Source: Thermoguttaceae bacterium
GTDB lineage: Bacteria; Planctomycetota; Planctomycetia; Pirellulales; Thermoguttaceae
Assembly (NCBI GenBank): GCA_028695865.1
Contig: JAQVID010000237.1
Span: 1-5,857 of the forward strand
Length of the DNA: 5,857 nucleotides
Reading direction: 5' to 3'
Positions 1-5,725 of this stretch are shown in pieces. Below the pieces are notes generated by a model. It saw nothing but the letters and a program-made list of their open reading frames with translations. It did not search any database and was not told where the DNA came from. The stretch's first letter is position 1. Every line of letters starts with the position of its first letter. The translations under genes were made by a program, and so were the position numbers.

Positions 1-347
1 ATTTGCTCATACGGCAGCAGGTGCCAGTTCCGACGAACGATCGTAATGTAGTGCTGAGCAATCGTCCAAGTCGGCTCTTGATAAGGCGGCAGGCCCATGA
101 GCGCCGCGATTTCTTTCAAATTCGCTTCGCTGGTCCCAATCGCTTTGGCCATGCGTTCAATCGGAATTTGATTCCAGTTCCGCCACACAAAGGTACAAAG
201 CCTGTTCGGGAAATAAGGCGTTGTCAAAGCCTCTTTATCTCTGGTTGGAGGCATGACACTCAAATCTTCAGCCCCCGTGACGGCCGACGATACCCACAAC
301 ATCGCCAAGCCAAGACACCATAACCCCATTCGTTTCATGCTTTTCAT
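1..347 (-). CDS. Exported protein with duplicated R-N-W motif, N-terminal part (truncated by window edge)
   Basis: Seen: an open frame of 115 codons runs from the ATG at 347 down to base 1 without a stop, so the C-terminus lies outside the window. This start is chosen because AGAGG lies 6 nt upstream; the next in-frame ATG at 338 would be too far from it. Residues 1-26 form a Sec signal peptide: K2, K5 and R6, a hydrophobic run 8-23, and likely cleavage after A26 (VTGA/ED). The mature part has a 13-residue motif of the form T-x-V-x-R-N-W-x-x-[IL]-P-x-E twice, at 52-64 and 102-114, separated by a helical stretch (about 65-86). Known, from memory: similar F-P-N-R...W-R-N-W and R-R-N-W-H-L-L-P-Y-E segments begin large secreted hypothetical proteins in Bacteroidetes, Verrucomicrobia and Planctomycetes, some annotated near glycoside hydrolases. 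Function not assignable here. It is divergent from the gene at 961. Confidence 0.85.
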   Translation of the reverse strand, partial: MKSMKRMGLWCLGLAMLWVSSAVTGAEDLSVMPPTRDKEALTTPYFPNRLCTFVWRNWNQIPIERMAKAIGTSEANLKEIAALMGLPPYQEPTWTIAQHYITIVRRNWHLLPYEQ

Positions 348-353
348 GAAAAA

Positions 354-358
354 CCTCT
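354..358 (-). promoter_or_regulatory. Ribosome binding site of the leftward gene
   Basis: AGAGG (reading the minus strand, within AAAGAGG) lies 6 nt before the ATG at 347. It decides between the ATGs at 347 and 338 in favour of 347. Confidence 0.7.
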
Positions 359-429
359 TTCTTTTACGTACTGATTCTGTTGACGGCAAGCCACCGGCGC
401 GGCAAGTGCTCGTTCATTCAATATCTTTC

Positions 430-458
430 AGTGTAAAGGATGGACACCCCTGTGTCAA
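430..458 (-). promoter_or_regulatory. Sigma70-type promoter for the leftward gene
   Basis: On the minus strand a perfect -35 box TTGACA (453-458) is followed by a 17-nt spacer and the -10 box TACACT (430-435, four of six consensus positions). The transcript would start near 423 and have a leader of about 75 nt before the ATG at 347. The -35 box lies inside an imperfect palindrome (438-464), so expression may be controlled by a protein bound there. Confidence 0.6.
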
Positions 459-464
459 CCATCC
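438..464. repeat. Imperfect palindrome over the -35 box (candidate operator)
   Basis: The left arm GGATGGACAC (438-447) pairs with GTGTC (452-456) and CCATCC (459-464), leaving two unpaired A residues between the two right-hand blocks. The centre is CCCCT-like and short. It overlaps the -35 box and part of the spacer of the leftward promoter, where a repressor would be expected to sit. An RNA hairpin is unlikely, because the element lies upstream of the predicted transcription start. Confidence 0.5.
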
Positions 465-506
465 ATAAGCAAACAACGAAAGAAATTATTGTTTTTACCA
501 CAAACA

Positions 507-548
507 CGATATTTATACTGATTTATACTGTCGAAAATTAAAATATCG
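507..548. repeat. 8-bp inverted repeat enclosing the tandem repeat
   Basis: CGATATTT at 507-514 is the exact reverse complement of AAATATCG at 541-548, with 26 bp between the arms. The left arm overlaps the first copy of the 10-bp tandem repeat. AT-rich arms of 8 bp can arise by chance, so the regulatory meaning is inferred only from position in a divergent promoter region. Confidence 0.45.
511..530 (+). repeat. Perfect 10-bp tandem direct repeat
   Basis: The unit ATTTATACTG occurs twice with no gap, at 511-520 and 521-530. The period is one helical turn, so a protein could contact both copies on the same DNA face. Each copy also contains TATACT, which resembles a -10 box, but no good -35 box stands at the correct distance. 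Confidence 0.75.
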
Positions 549-797
549 GTCATATAAAGCGGTGGAAGATGATCAGCCCCTTGTCTTTTTACGATTTCCA
601 TACACTAAGTCATTTCATCCACAAAATCGTCCAATTCTGTTTTTCGAAGCGTCTGTGGAACGAAATGTGCATATTATTTGAAAATCATGATACAATGCCG
701 CAAAAAGCCATGGAACGCAGAATCCTAAACGTACCGAATACACAAGTTACGCAACATGGACATCGTAAGTAAGAGCGTTTTCCGCACATCTGTTTTT

Positions 798-835
798 ATG
801 CTTCCCGACTTTTATTTCCATGCTTCCCGACTTTT
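798..835 (+). repeat. 16-bp direct repeat spaced by 22 bp upstream of the PHP-like gene promoter
   Basis: ATGCTTCCCGACTTTT occurs perfectly at 798-813 and again at 820-835. The start-to-start distance is 22 bp, close to two helical turns. The second copy ends 13 bp before the -35 box at 849. This spacing suits tandem binding of an activator or response regulator next to RNA polymerase. I do not recognise the motif as the site of a known regulator, and no regulator gene lies in the window. Confidence 0.7.
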
Positions 836-848
836 TTCAAGAAAAGAG

Positions 849-877
849 TTGACTTGCGGTTTTCACCCTGATACATT
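849..877 (+). promoter_or_regulatory. Sigma70-type promoter for the PHP-like gene
   Basis: The -35 box TTGACT (849-854) is followed by a 17-nt spacer and TACATT (872-877). An overlapping alternative -10 is CATTAT (874-879). The predicted transcript start is near 884, giving a leader of about 77 nt. The box pattern matches the leftward promoter closely (TTGACA, 17 nt, TACACT), which supports both calls. The 16-bp direct repeats lie directly upstream. Confidence 0.55.
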
Positions 878-948
878 ATCTTATGGATGAAGAAGTGTGC
901 CCGCAAATTTGGATTTTTCCATTTTCCCCTTTCCTCTCCTCGTAAATC

Positions 949-953
949 AGGAG
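949..953 (+). promoter_or_regulatory. Ribosome binding site of the PHP-like gene
   Basis: AGGAG lies 7 nt before the ATG at 961, which fixes this start. The protein then begins directly with a twin-arginine signal, as expected. Confidence 0.8.
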
Positions 954-960
954 TATTGTT

Positions 961-2202
961 ATGTTGAATCGACGCGATTTTTTGAGTTCTACCGCGGCGC
1001 TTGCCGTGACCGGAACAAGTTTGTCATTGTGCGCGGAGTCAGGTGCGGCGGCTGGTTCTGTCAAACCGGAACAACGTAATCCCCATCCTTACCAAAATAT
1101 CAATTGGGAAAGCGTCTTTCAAATTCACACAACGACGCACGGTCACGCAACGACGCAATCCATGCTGGATCGCTTCCTTGCCCGGGGTTTCGAACTGATA
1201 ACGCTTTCGAACTATTATCCGTCGGCACCCTATTATCCGCTCGATAAAATAACGCTCAATTACTACAAGCTTCATCACGATCACCCGGTCATGGTCAAAG
1301 GCAAGCTGACGCCGGGTCCTTTCGACTGGAATACTATTATCAAACCTTGGGCAGATGAACTCGACGAACACAAACGCAAACGTTTTCCATTCAAAGAAGG
1401 AGGTAAAGCCTTTACTTCGTATCCGGACAATCTGCTCCAGGCTCCCAACGCGGAACATCATTCGTTCACCGACGCGTCTGTTCACATTTGCGCGCCCGGC
1501 TCCAATTATGCTTCCGGCACATTCGATGCCCACAACGACTACCAAACCATGTCGCGTGGAGGGTATCATTTCGGAACCGGACTTCCGTGGCGAGAAGCAT
1601 TCGACAAGATGTTCGAAGGACTGATTTATCCCGACGGCGGTGGTGTAACGATCAATCACCCGATGTGGTCGCGACTGAAATTTGACAAGATGATGGAACT
1701 GCTTGACTACGACGGGCGTGTCCTTGGAATTGAGGCGTTCAACATGAGCGCGGGCGACAAGAAGCGTTATCCCTGGTGTGACAAGCTCAACGAACAGTAT
1801 TGGGACTACGCATTGAAAAATGGGCGGCAATGCTTCGGATTCTTCGTCCCGGACTGGGGCGTCACTGAAGGAACGAATATTCTTATCGTTCAGGAGCGCT
1901 CGGTTCACGCCTGTCTCCAGGCATACCGGCAAGGGAACTGGTACGGAGCAATCAAAGGTCGGCATATTCTTGATTTCAAAAAGATCGCGTTTGACGGTCA
2001 GCGTCTGGAAGCAGTAACGGACAAGCCTGCAAGATTTCAGGTCATTGCCGCGTCGGGCGTCGTTTTCGAAACAAAAGCCGATCGCTTCACATTCACCGTA
2101 AAGGCAGGGGATCGCAAGAAGTACGTTTTTTTGCGGATAAAAGCCTTCGCAACCGACGATTCAGGCGAAATTATTTTCTCCCAACCGTTCATGCTGTCGT
2201 AA
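961..2202 (+). CDS. Tat-exported PHP-like metallohydrolase-type protein with C-terminal beta domain
   Basis: Seen: 413 residues. N-R-R-D-F-L at 3-8 followed by a mild hydrophobic run to about 24 is a twin-arginine signal, so the protein is probably exported folded, possibly with metal already bound. The body resembles a PHP-type TIM barrel: H60-x-H62, E165-H166-H167, N232-H233-P234, I257-E258-x-F-N and D298 could supply metal ligands or active-site residues. About 335-413 matches the small beta domain found after PHP domains in CehA/McbA-like proteins (V-D-G-like strand, then Y-V-x-L-R-I ... S-Q-P at 388-409). Odd: the usual T-D-H motif is replaced by S-N-Y (83-85), and the terminal G-S-D-A-H-like motif reads V-P-D-W-G. 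From memory, S-N-Y-Y-P-S and P-N-A-E-H-H-S-F recur in uncharacterised proteins of Planctomycetes and relatives. The substrate is unknown; phosphoester or carboxylic ester hydrolysis is possible, and a non-catalytic role cannot be excluded. The gene lies 188 bp upstream of the beta-helix gene on the same strand. Confidence 0.8.
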   Translation: MLNRRDFLSSTAALAVTGTSLSLCAESGAAAGSVKPEQRNPHPYQNINWESVFQIHTTTHGHATTQSMLDRFLARGFELITLSNYYPSAPYYPLDKITLNYYKLHHDHPVMVKGKLTPGPFDWNTIIKPWADELDEHKRKRFPFKEGGKAFTSYPDNLLQAPNAEHHSFTDASVHICAPGSNYASGTFDAHNDYQTMSRGGYHFGTGLPWREAFDKMFEGLIYPDGGGVTINHPMWSRLKFDKMMELLDYDGRVLGIEAFNMSAGDKKRYPWCDKLNEQYWDYALKNGRQCFGFFVPDWGVTEGTNILIVQERSVHACLQAYRQGNWYGAIKGRHILDFKKIAFDGQRLEAVTDKPARFQVIAASGVVFETKADRFTFTVKAGDRKKYVFLRIKAFATDDSGEIIFSQPFMLS

Positions 2203-2255
2203 AATTATATATCTTACACTACTGCGGCCGCAAGGGATGTTTTGAAATAAACGCG

Positions 2256-2285
2256 TTGGAACACTACCGCGTTCATTGGTATCCT
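2256..2285 (+). promoter_or_regulatory. Weak possible promoter for the beta-helix gene
   Basis: TTGGAA (2256-2261) and TATCCT (2280-2285) are separated by 18 nt, and each matches four of six consensus bases. It is weaker than the two promoters in the divergent region and may be chance. Co-transcription from the promoter at 849-877 is the alternative. Confidence 0.22.
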
Positions 2286-2380
2286 GACCACATGGCATTC
2301 CATCCCGGAAGCGCAATGCGTTCCCATACCAAAAAAGAAATACGCCGCAAGGCACGCTTTGTTTAACCCAATCAATTCAC

Positions 2381-2384
2381 GGAG
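2381..2384 (+). promoter_or_regulatory. Ribosome binding site of the beta-helix gene
   Basis: GGAG lies 6 nt before the ATG at 2391 and supports this start, which also gives a complete Sec signal peptide. Confidence 0.75.
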
Positions 2385-2390
2385 AAAAGT

Positions 2391-5300
2391 ATGAAATACG
2401 CAGGATTCCAAACGTTTCGTTTTTCCTGGTCTTTCCCTGTGCTGTTTTGTCTTCATTATGTTTTGGCCTGTCTGGTTGTCGTTGGTCTGACAGGAGTGAT
2501 ACACCCCGTCGCGACGAATGCCGTGGAAAAACAGCCCAAACCGGTTATGACCATTCCGGTCGATCGGCAGATCGACGAGACGAGTGTGCCCGGCTCCACT
2601 CCGGATGTTTCGACCGGAGAGTTTTCCGTTGCCATGCGTTGGATTCCTTACGGCAAAGGGAGCAAGGCCGGGAACGCCGGCACGGATAACGGAATGCTTT
2701 TCGCTTGGGGCAGCGGCTATTACAGCGGATTTCGGGCACATCAGGAGCTTGGGGATTACACAATTTGCTTTGAACTTGGCCGGGCCAAAGAGCGAAGTTC
2801 CGTTTCAGCTCGCGGCAGCCGTCCGGCACTCCCCGGCGTGCTCCACGATTTGGTATGTACTTACAATGGCAAGGTCATGATCATATACCTCGACGGTCAA
2901 GAAGTTGCTCATCAGGATTTCGACGGAGGTATTTCACCGCTGGCCGAACCGCTTCGTGTTGGTTTTAACGGTGCGGGCATAGGTTCGTCACGCATGTATG
3001 TCGATAAGCTTGAATACTGGAATCGTGCTCTTGACGCTTCGGAAGTCGTTGCCCGATTCAAATCGCATCCGGCGGAAGCGCGCAGCAAGCTTGACATTCT
3101 TGCGAAATATTCTTCCGGGCCGGACGCGCTACGATTAAATGTTTCGCCCGACATTTACCAGACAGTATACGCCATGCCTGATTTGCCGCCGGCATTGCAT
3201 TTGCAGGCCCGAACGTTGCTTTGGCGCTCATTACTCAAACAGGGGAAGTTCGCCAAGGCCGGTCAACCACTGGTTGAAGACATCAATGATTTTGTCAAGA
3301 CGGTTACCGCGGACGGCGATCATCTTACCAGCGAACAATTGAGCCGACTGGGCGAATTCCTGGTTGCGGCAGAATCGGTCACGCACGGTTTGGGCCCGCA
3401 AACACAAGGCCCCAGCGGGCTGGCCTTGCTGAAAAAGCAGTATCCCGTCGCATGTCAACTCTTTCGTCAAGTGAAGCATTTCAGTGCCAAAATGCAAAGC
3501 CGGTCTCTTGCGCTTGAGGCTCAAATCAATGGTCGCCGCACGCAAAAATCACAGGTCTTGCGAAAACTTGCCGATTCGCCGGAAACGTTAAAAATCTTTT
3601 TGTCGCCAAACGGAAACGACGAGGCGTCCGGAACCAAAGACGCCCCGATTGCCTCGCTTGCCCGGGCATTTGACATTGTCGGCAAACAAGGTCGGCCTGC
3701 CTCGATTGAAGTCGCCGATGGAACATATTTTGTTGACAAAGTCGCCCAACTTGCGGGAACAGGTTCGGAAGCGGCGGGCAATGTTTATGTTCATGCCGCG
3801 ACAGGAGCAAAACCTGTCTTTACCGGACTCAAAACGCTTTCCGGTTTTACGAAACTTACGGATGAATCGATTATCAAGCGGCTCCATGGCGACAGCGCAG
3901 CCCACATTGTTGTTTGTGATTTAAAAAAATCGGGTATTACCGACTTCGGCACGCTGGCCACTCGCGGCGCGGTGAGTGATCACGTTAATCCATGGGTCGA
4001 TCTTTATGTTGATAAACGTCCCATGGAACTTGCCCGTTGGCCAAACGCGGGAGACAATGAACTCAAAACGGGCGAAATCATACCCGGCGCGAAAGCAACC
4101 GATCAATATAGTGATTCCGGTCTGTTTCATTACGATTTTGATCGGCCTGATCGTTGGGCACAAGACAATGATATTTGGGTTTGGGGCAAATGGCGATATC
4201 AGTGGGCATCCCTCACAACCAAAATCACCCGGATAGACAAAGTGAACAAGACGATTCTTCTGTCTGTTCGCGATATGAAGGCAGACATGCCGTATCACTT
4301 TTTGAATGTTCTTGAAGAACTCGACTGTCCCGGTGAATTTTATCTCGACCGCAAGACAGGAATGCTTTACCTTTATCCGCCGAAAGGAGTCGGGCTTGCT
4401 GATCTCAATAACAAGGGAATCGCTCAGTTTCCGTTGTTTGCCGGTCCGTTCGTTCGCTGTGAAAAGACGGCCAATGTATTGTTCGAGGGTTTAACCTGGT
4501 CAGGGAGTCGCGGCGACGGAATTGTCGTCGCAAGCAGCGAAGACATTTGTTTAAGTCGCTGCTGTATTGAACGCGTTTGCGGTCACGCGGCGATGTTTCT
4601 GGGAGGGGCGTGGTGCTCGGCAATCGACTGTGATTTCCGGTGTATCGGAGCAGGTGGCTTGCGGCTTCGCGGAGGCCAGCGCGACACTCTTGCTCCCGCC
4701 GGACACAGTGTTGTCAATTGCGTGATTTGCGATTTTTGTCGTATTGATCGCAATTACGGCCCTGCGGTTCATCTTTCCGGGGTCGGTATGATGGTTACCC
4801 ACTGTCTTGTTTATGATTCGCCCTATCATGCTTTTCGTGTTGACGGCAACGATATTTACATCGCTCGCAATGAAGTTCACAGCGTGATCTACGAATTTGA
4901 CGATCAAGGCGGTATTGATATTTGGGCAGACCCGACCTATCGCGGCAATGTTTTCAATGAAAACTTTTGGCACCACATTGGGAACAGTTTGGAGATCGCC
5001 GGCCAGGCAGGTATTCGACTCGACGACGCGATTTCCGGCACCGTCATGAATGGAAATGTTTTTTACCGCTCGGCGGGAGGACATTTCGGCGGTATACAAA
5101 TTCACGGAGGAAAAGACAATGTCGCATCCAATAATCTGTTTATCCATTGCAAGAGTGCCGTCAGTTTCTCTCCTTGGGACTCCAAGAGATATGTTCAATT
5201 TGTCACCGAGCGTATGGCGACTTCACTCGAAAAATACGCCACCGCCACATTCCAAAAAGTTTATCCCTTTCTTGACACGATTTCAGAAAACGCTAATCGC

Positions 5301-5573
5301 AATTTCATTATGAATAATCGTGCGGCAGGATGTCCAATATTCGCGCAGCGGGCATTAACGAAAAATGTTTTTGTCGGTAATACCCTGGAAGAGACCAGCG
5401 GTGACCCGGAGTCCGTCCCAGGCACGATTTCCACTCCGGTTGAACTCCGACATTGGATCGCAAGTCATTTCGACAAGAATCTTGATCATATCGGTTTAAT
5501 CAAAACGGAAGGGCGTCCATCAGGTCGAGACAATATAGAGGATCGCGTTTCACCCTTTTTTTTCCCGCAGTGA
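2391..5573 (+). CDS. Exported LamG-like / DUF1565-type right-handed parallel beta-helix protein, probable carbohydrate-active enzyme (GH141-like)
   Basis: Seen: 1060 residues. Residues 1-44 are a long Sec signal (R10, hydrophobic 14-36, likely cleavage after TNA44). About 55-225 is a LamG/concanavalin-like jelly roll, ending in V-D-K-L-E-Y-W-N-R-A-L (204-214). About 226-395 is helix-rich and unassigned. At 401-425, I-F-L-S-P-N-G-N-D...G-T-K-D-A-P-I-x-S-L-x-R-A is the classic DUF1565 opening of extracellular beta-helix enzymes. W-V-x-G-K-W-R-Y-Q-W (596-605) and L-D-C-P-G-E-F-Y-L-D-R (644-654) are family-typical. The helix core spans about 690-925, with D837-D838-Q-G-G, D843/D847 region and L-D-D (877-879) as candidate acidic active-site residues. 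H-I-G-L-I-K (1033-1038) matches the usual family ending, so the protein looks complete. Known: such proteins include GH141 fucosidases/xylanases and polysaccharide lyases. Inference: polysaccharide degradation outside the cytoplasm, with LamG binding glycan. Twelve cysteines cluster at 690-805. Exact activity is unassigned. Confidence 0.82.
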   Translation: MKYAGFQTFRFSWSFPVLFCLHYVLACLVVVGLTGVIHPVATNAVEKQPKPVMTIPVDRQIDETSVPGSTPDVSTGEFSVAMRWIPYGKGSKAGNAGTDNGMLFAWGSGYYSGFRAHQELGDYTICFELGRAKERSSVSARGSRPALPGVLHDLVCTYNGKVMIIYLDGQEVAHQDFDGGISPLAEPLRVGFNGAGIGSSRMYVDKLEYWNRALDASEVVARFKSHPAEARSKLDILAKYSSGPDALRLNVSPDIYQTVYAMPDLPPALHLQARTLLWRSLLKQGKFAKAGQPLVEDINDFVKTVTADGDHLTSEQLSRLGEFLVAAESVTHGLGPQTQGPSGLALLKKQYPVACQLFRQVKHFSAKMQSRSLALEAQINGRRTQKSQVLRKLADSPETLKIFLSPNGNDEASGTKDAPIASLARAFDIVGKQGRPASIEVADGTYFVDKVAQLAGTGSEAAGNVYVHAATGAKPVFTGLKTLSGFTKLTDESIIKRLHGDSAAHIVVCDLKKSGITDFGTLATRGAVSDHVNPWVDLYVDKRPMELARWPNAGDNELKTGEIIPGAKATDQYSDSGLFHYDFDRPDRWAQDNDIWVWGKWRYQWASLTTKITRIDKVNKTILLSVRDMKADMPYHFLNVLEELDCPGEFYLDRKTGMLYLYPPKGVGLADLNNKGIAQFPLFAGPFVRCEKTANVLFEGLTWSGSRGDGIVVASSEDICLSRCCIERVCGHAAMFLGGAWCSAIDCDFRCIGAGGLRLRGGQRDTLAPAGHSVVNCVICDFCRIDRNYGPAVHLSGVGMMVTHCLVYDSPYHAFRVDGNDIYIARNEVHSVIYEFDDQGGIDIWADPTYRGNVFNENFWHHIGNSLEIAGQAGIRLDDAISGTVMNGNVFYRSAGGHFGGIQIHGGKDNVASNNLFIHCKSAVSFSPWDSKRYVQFVTERMATSLEKYATATFQKVYPFLDTISENANRNFIMNNRAAGCPIFAQRALTKNVFVGNTLEETSGDPESVPGTISTPVELRHWIASHFDKNLDHIGLIKTEGRPSGRDNIEDRVSPFFFPQ

Positions 5574-5612
5574 CGCAAGTTTTTCGATTGCAAAAAAGCA
5601 TAAAGGTCGAAC

Positions 5613-5629
5613 CGGGAGCTTTTCTCCCG
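5613..5629 (+). terminator. Hairpin after the beta-helix gene, possible terminator
   Basis: CGGGAG (5613-5618) pairs fully with CTCCCG (5624-5629) around the 5-nt loop CTTTT. It starts 40 nt after the stop at 5573. The following plus-strand bases (TCTTCCAATTGTTT) are only moderately T-rich, so it would be a weak intrinsic terminator. Confidence 0.4.
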
Positions 5630-5656
5630 TCTTCCAATTGTTTAGCAAGCGCAAAA

Positions 5657-5673
5657 GCGGGATATTTTCCCGC
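5657..5673 (-). terminator. Hairpin with T run on the minus strand, probable terminator of the gene from the right
   Basis: GCGGGA (5657-5662) pairs with TCCCGC (5668-5673) around a 5-nt loop. On the minus strand the stem is followed at once by TTTTGCG, an intrinsic-terminator layout, about 50 nt after the stop at 5726. On the plus strand there is no T run after it. Confidence 0.5.
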
Positions 5674-5725
5674 GATTCCAATTCGCCCGCAATACGGAAT
5701 GTAAAAGCAAAGTTAAGCGGTGGAG

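Larger units (their letters stand above)
348..960. other. Divergent intergenic region without a convincing gene
   Basis: About 610 bp separate the two divergent starts. The open frames here are short (for example 569-772 plus, 67 codons), lack a properly spaced ribosome binding site, and encode a composition unlike an ordinary protein. The stretch holds two divergent promoters, a palindrome at 438-464, a repeat cluster at 507-548 and a direct repeat at 798-835. An extended -10-like string, TGATACAAT, occurs at 688-696 on the plus strand but has only a poor -35 partner (TGCATA, 668-673), so I do not call it a promoter. I see no tRNA, rRNA or recognisable riboswitch. Between about 550 and 797 I see no other structure. 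Confidence 0.7.
2203..2390 (+). other. Gap between the PHP-like and beta-helix genes
   Basis: The 188-bp gap has no open frame of note and no clear intrinsic terminator after the stop at 2202, so read-through into the next gene is plausible. It contains a 10-bp palindrome TGCGGCCGCA (2223-2232) and a small bulged hairpin, GGAA-CGC/GCG-TTCC (2307-2324). Neither is followed by a T tract. Confidence 0.5.
5574..5725. other. Convergent intergenic stretch with two hairpins
   Basis: The 152 bp between the stop of the beta-helix gene and the stop of the minus-strand gene from the right hold two short GC-rich hairpins (5613-5629 and 5657-5673) and no plausible gene. Position and structure fit transcription termination from both sides. 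Confidence 0.6.

Noticed and set aside
3..323. 106-codon open frame on the plus strand
   Set aside because: It is antisense to the leftward gene, whose signal peptide, ribosome binding site, promoter and internal repeat are all consistent.
569..772. 67-codon open frame in the divergent intergenic region
   Set aside because: The only purine-rich stretch (GGTGGA) is 2 nt from the ATG, too close to act. The translation is rich in H, F and N with no recognisable motif, and the DNA is AT-rich intergenic in character.
1021..1034. Possible lipobox L-S-L-C at the end of the Tat signal of the PHP-like protein
   Set aside because: A leucine directly before the cysteine does not fit the usual G/A/S at that position, and the following A-E-S-G-A is more consistent with ordinary cleavage.
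1039..1965. 308-codon open frame on the minus strand
   Set aside because: It lies wholly antisense to the PHP-like gene, has no ribosome binding site, and is rich in R and V as expected for a shadow frame.
2223..2232. Palindrome TGCGGCCGCA after the PHP-like gene as a terminator or operator
   Set aside because: It is self-complementary with no loop and no following T run, so it is not an intrinsic terminator. A 10-bp palindrome alone is weak evidence for an operator.
2295..2324. Mutually exclusive small hairpins (TTCC/GGAA pairing on either side of 2307-2310) as an attenuator or riboswitch
   Set aside because: The stems are only 4-7 bp, one with a bulge, and there is no leader peptide or known aptamer core. 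This is likely chance.
4551..5198. 215-codon open frame on the minus strand
   Set aside because: It is antisense to the conserved beta-helix core, which has strong family motifs in the plus frame, and has no supporting start signal.
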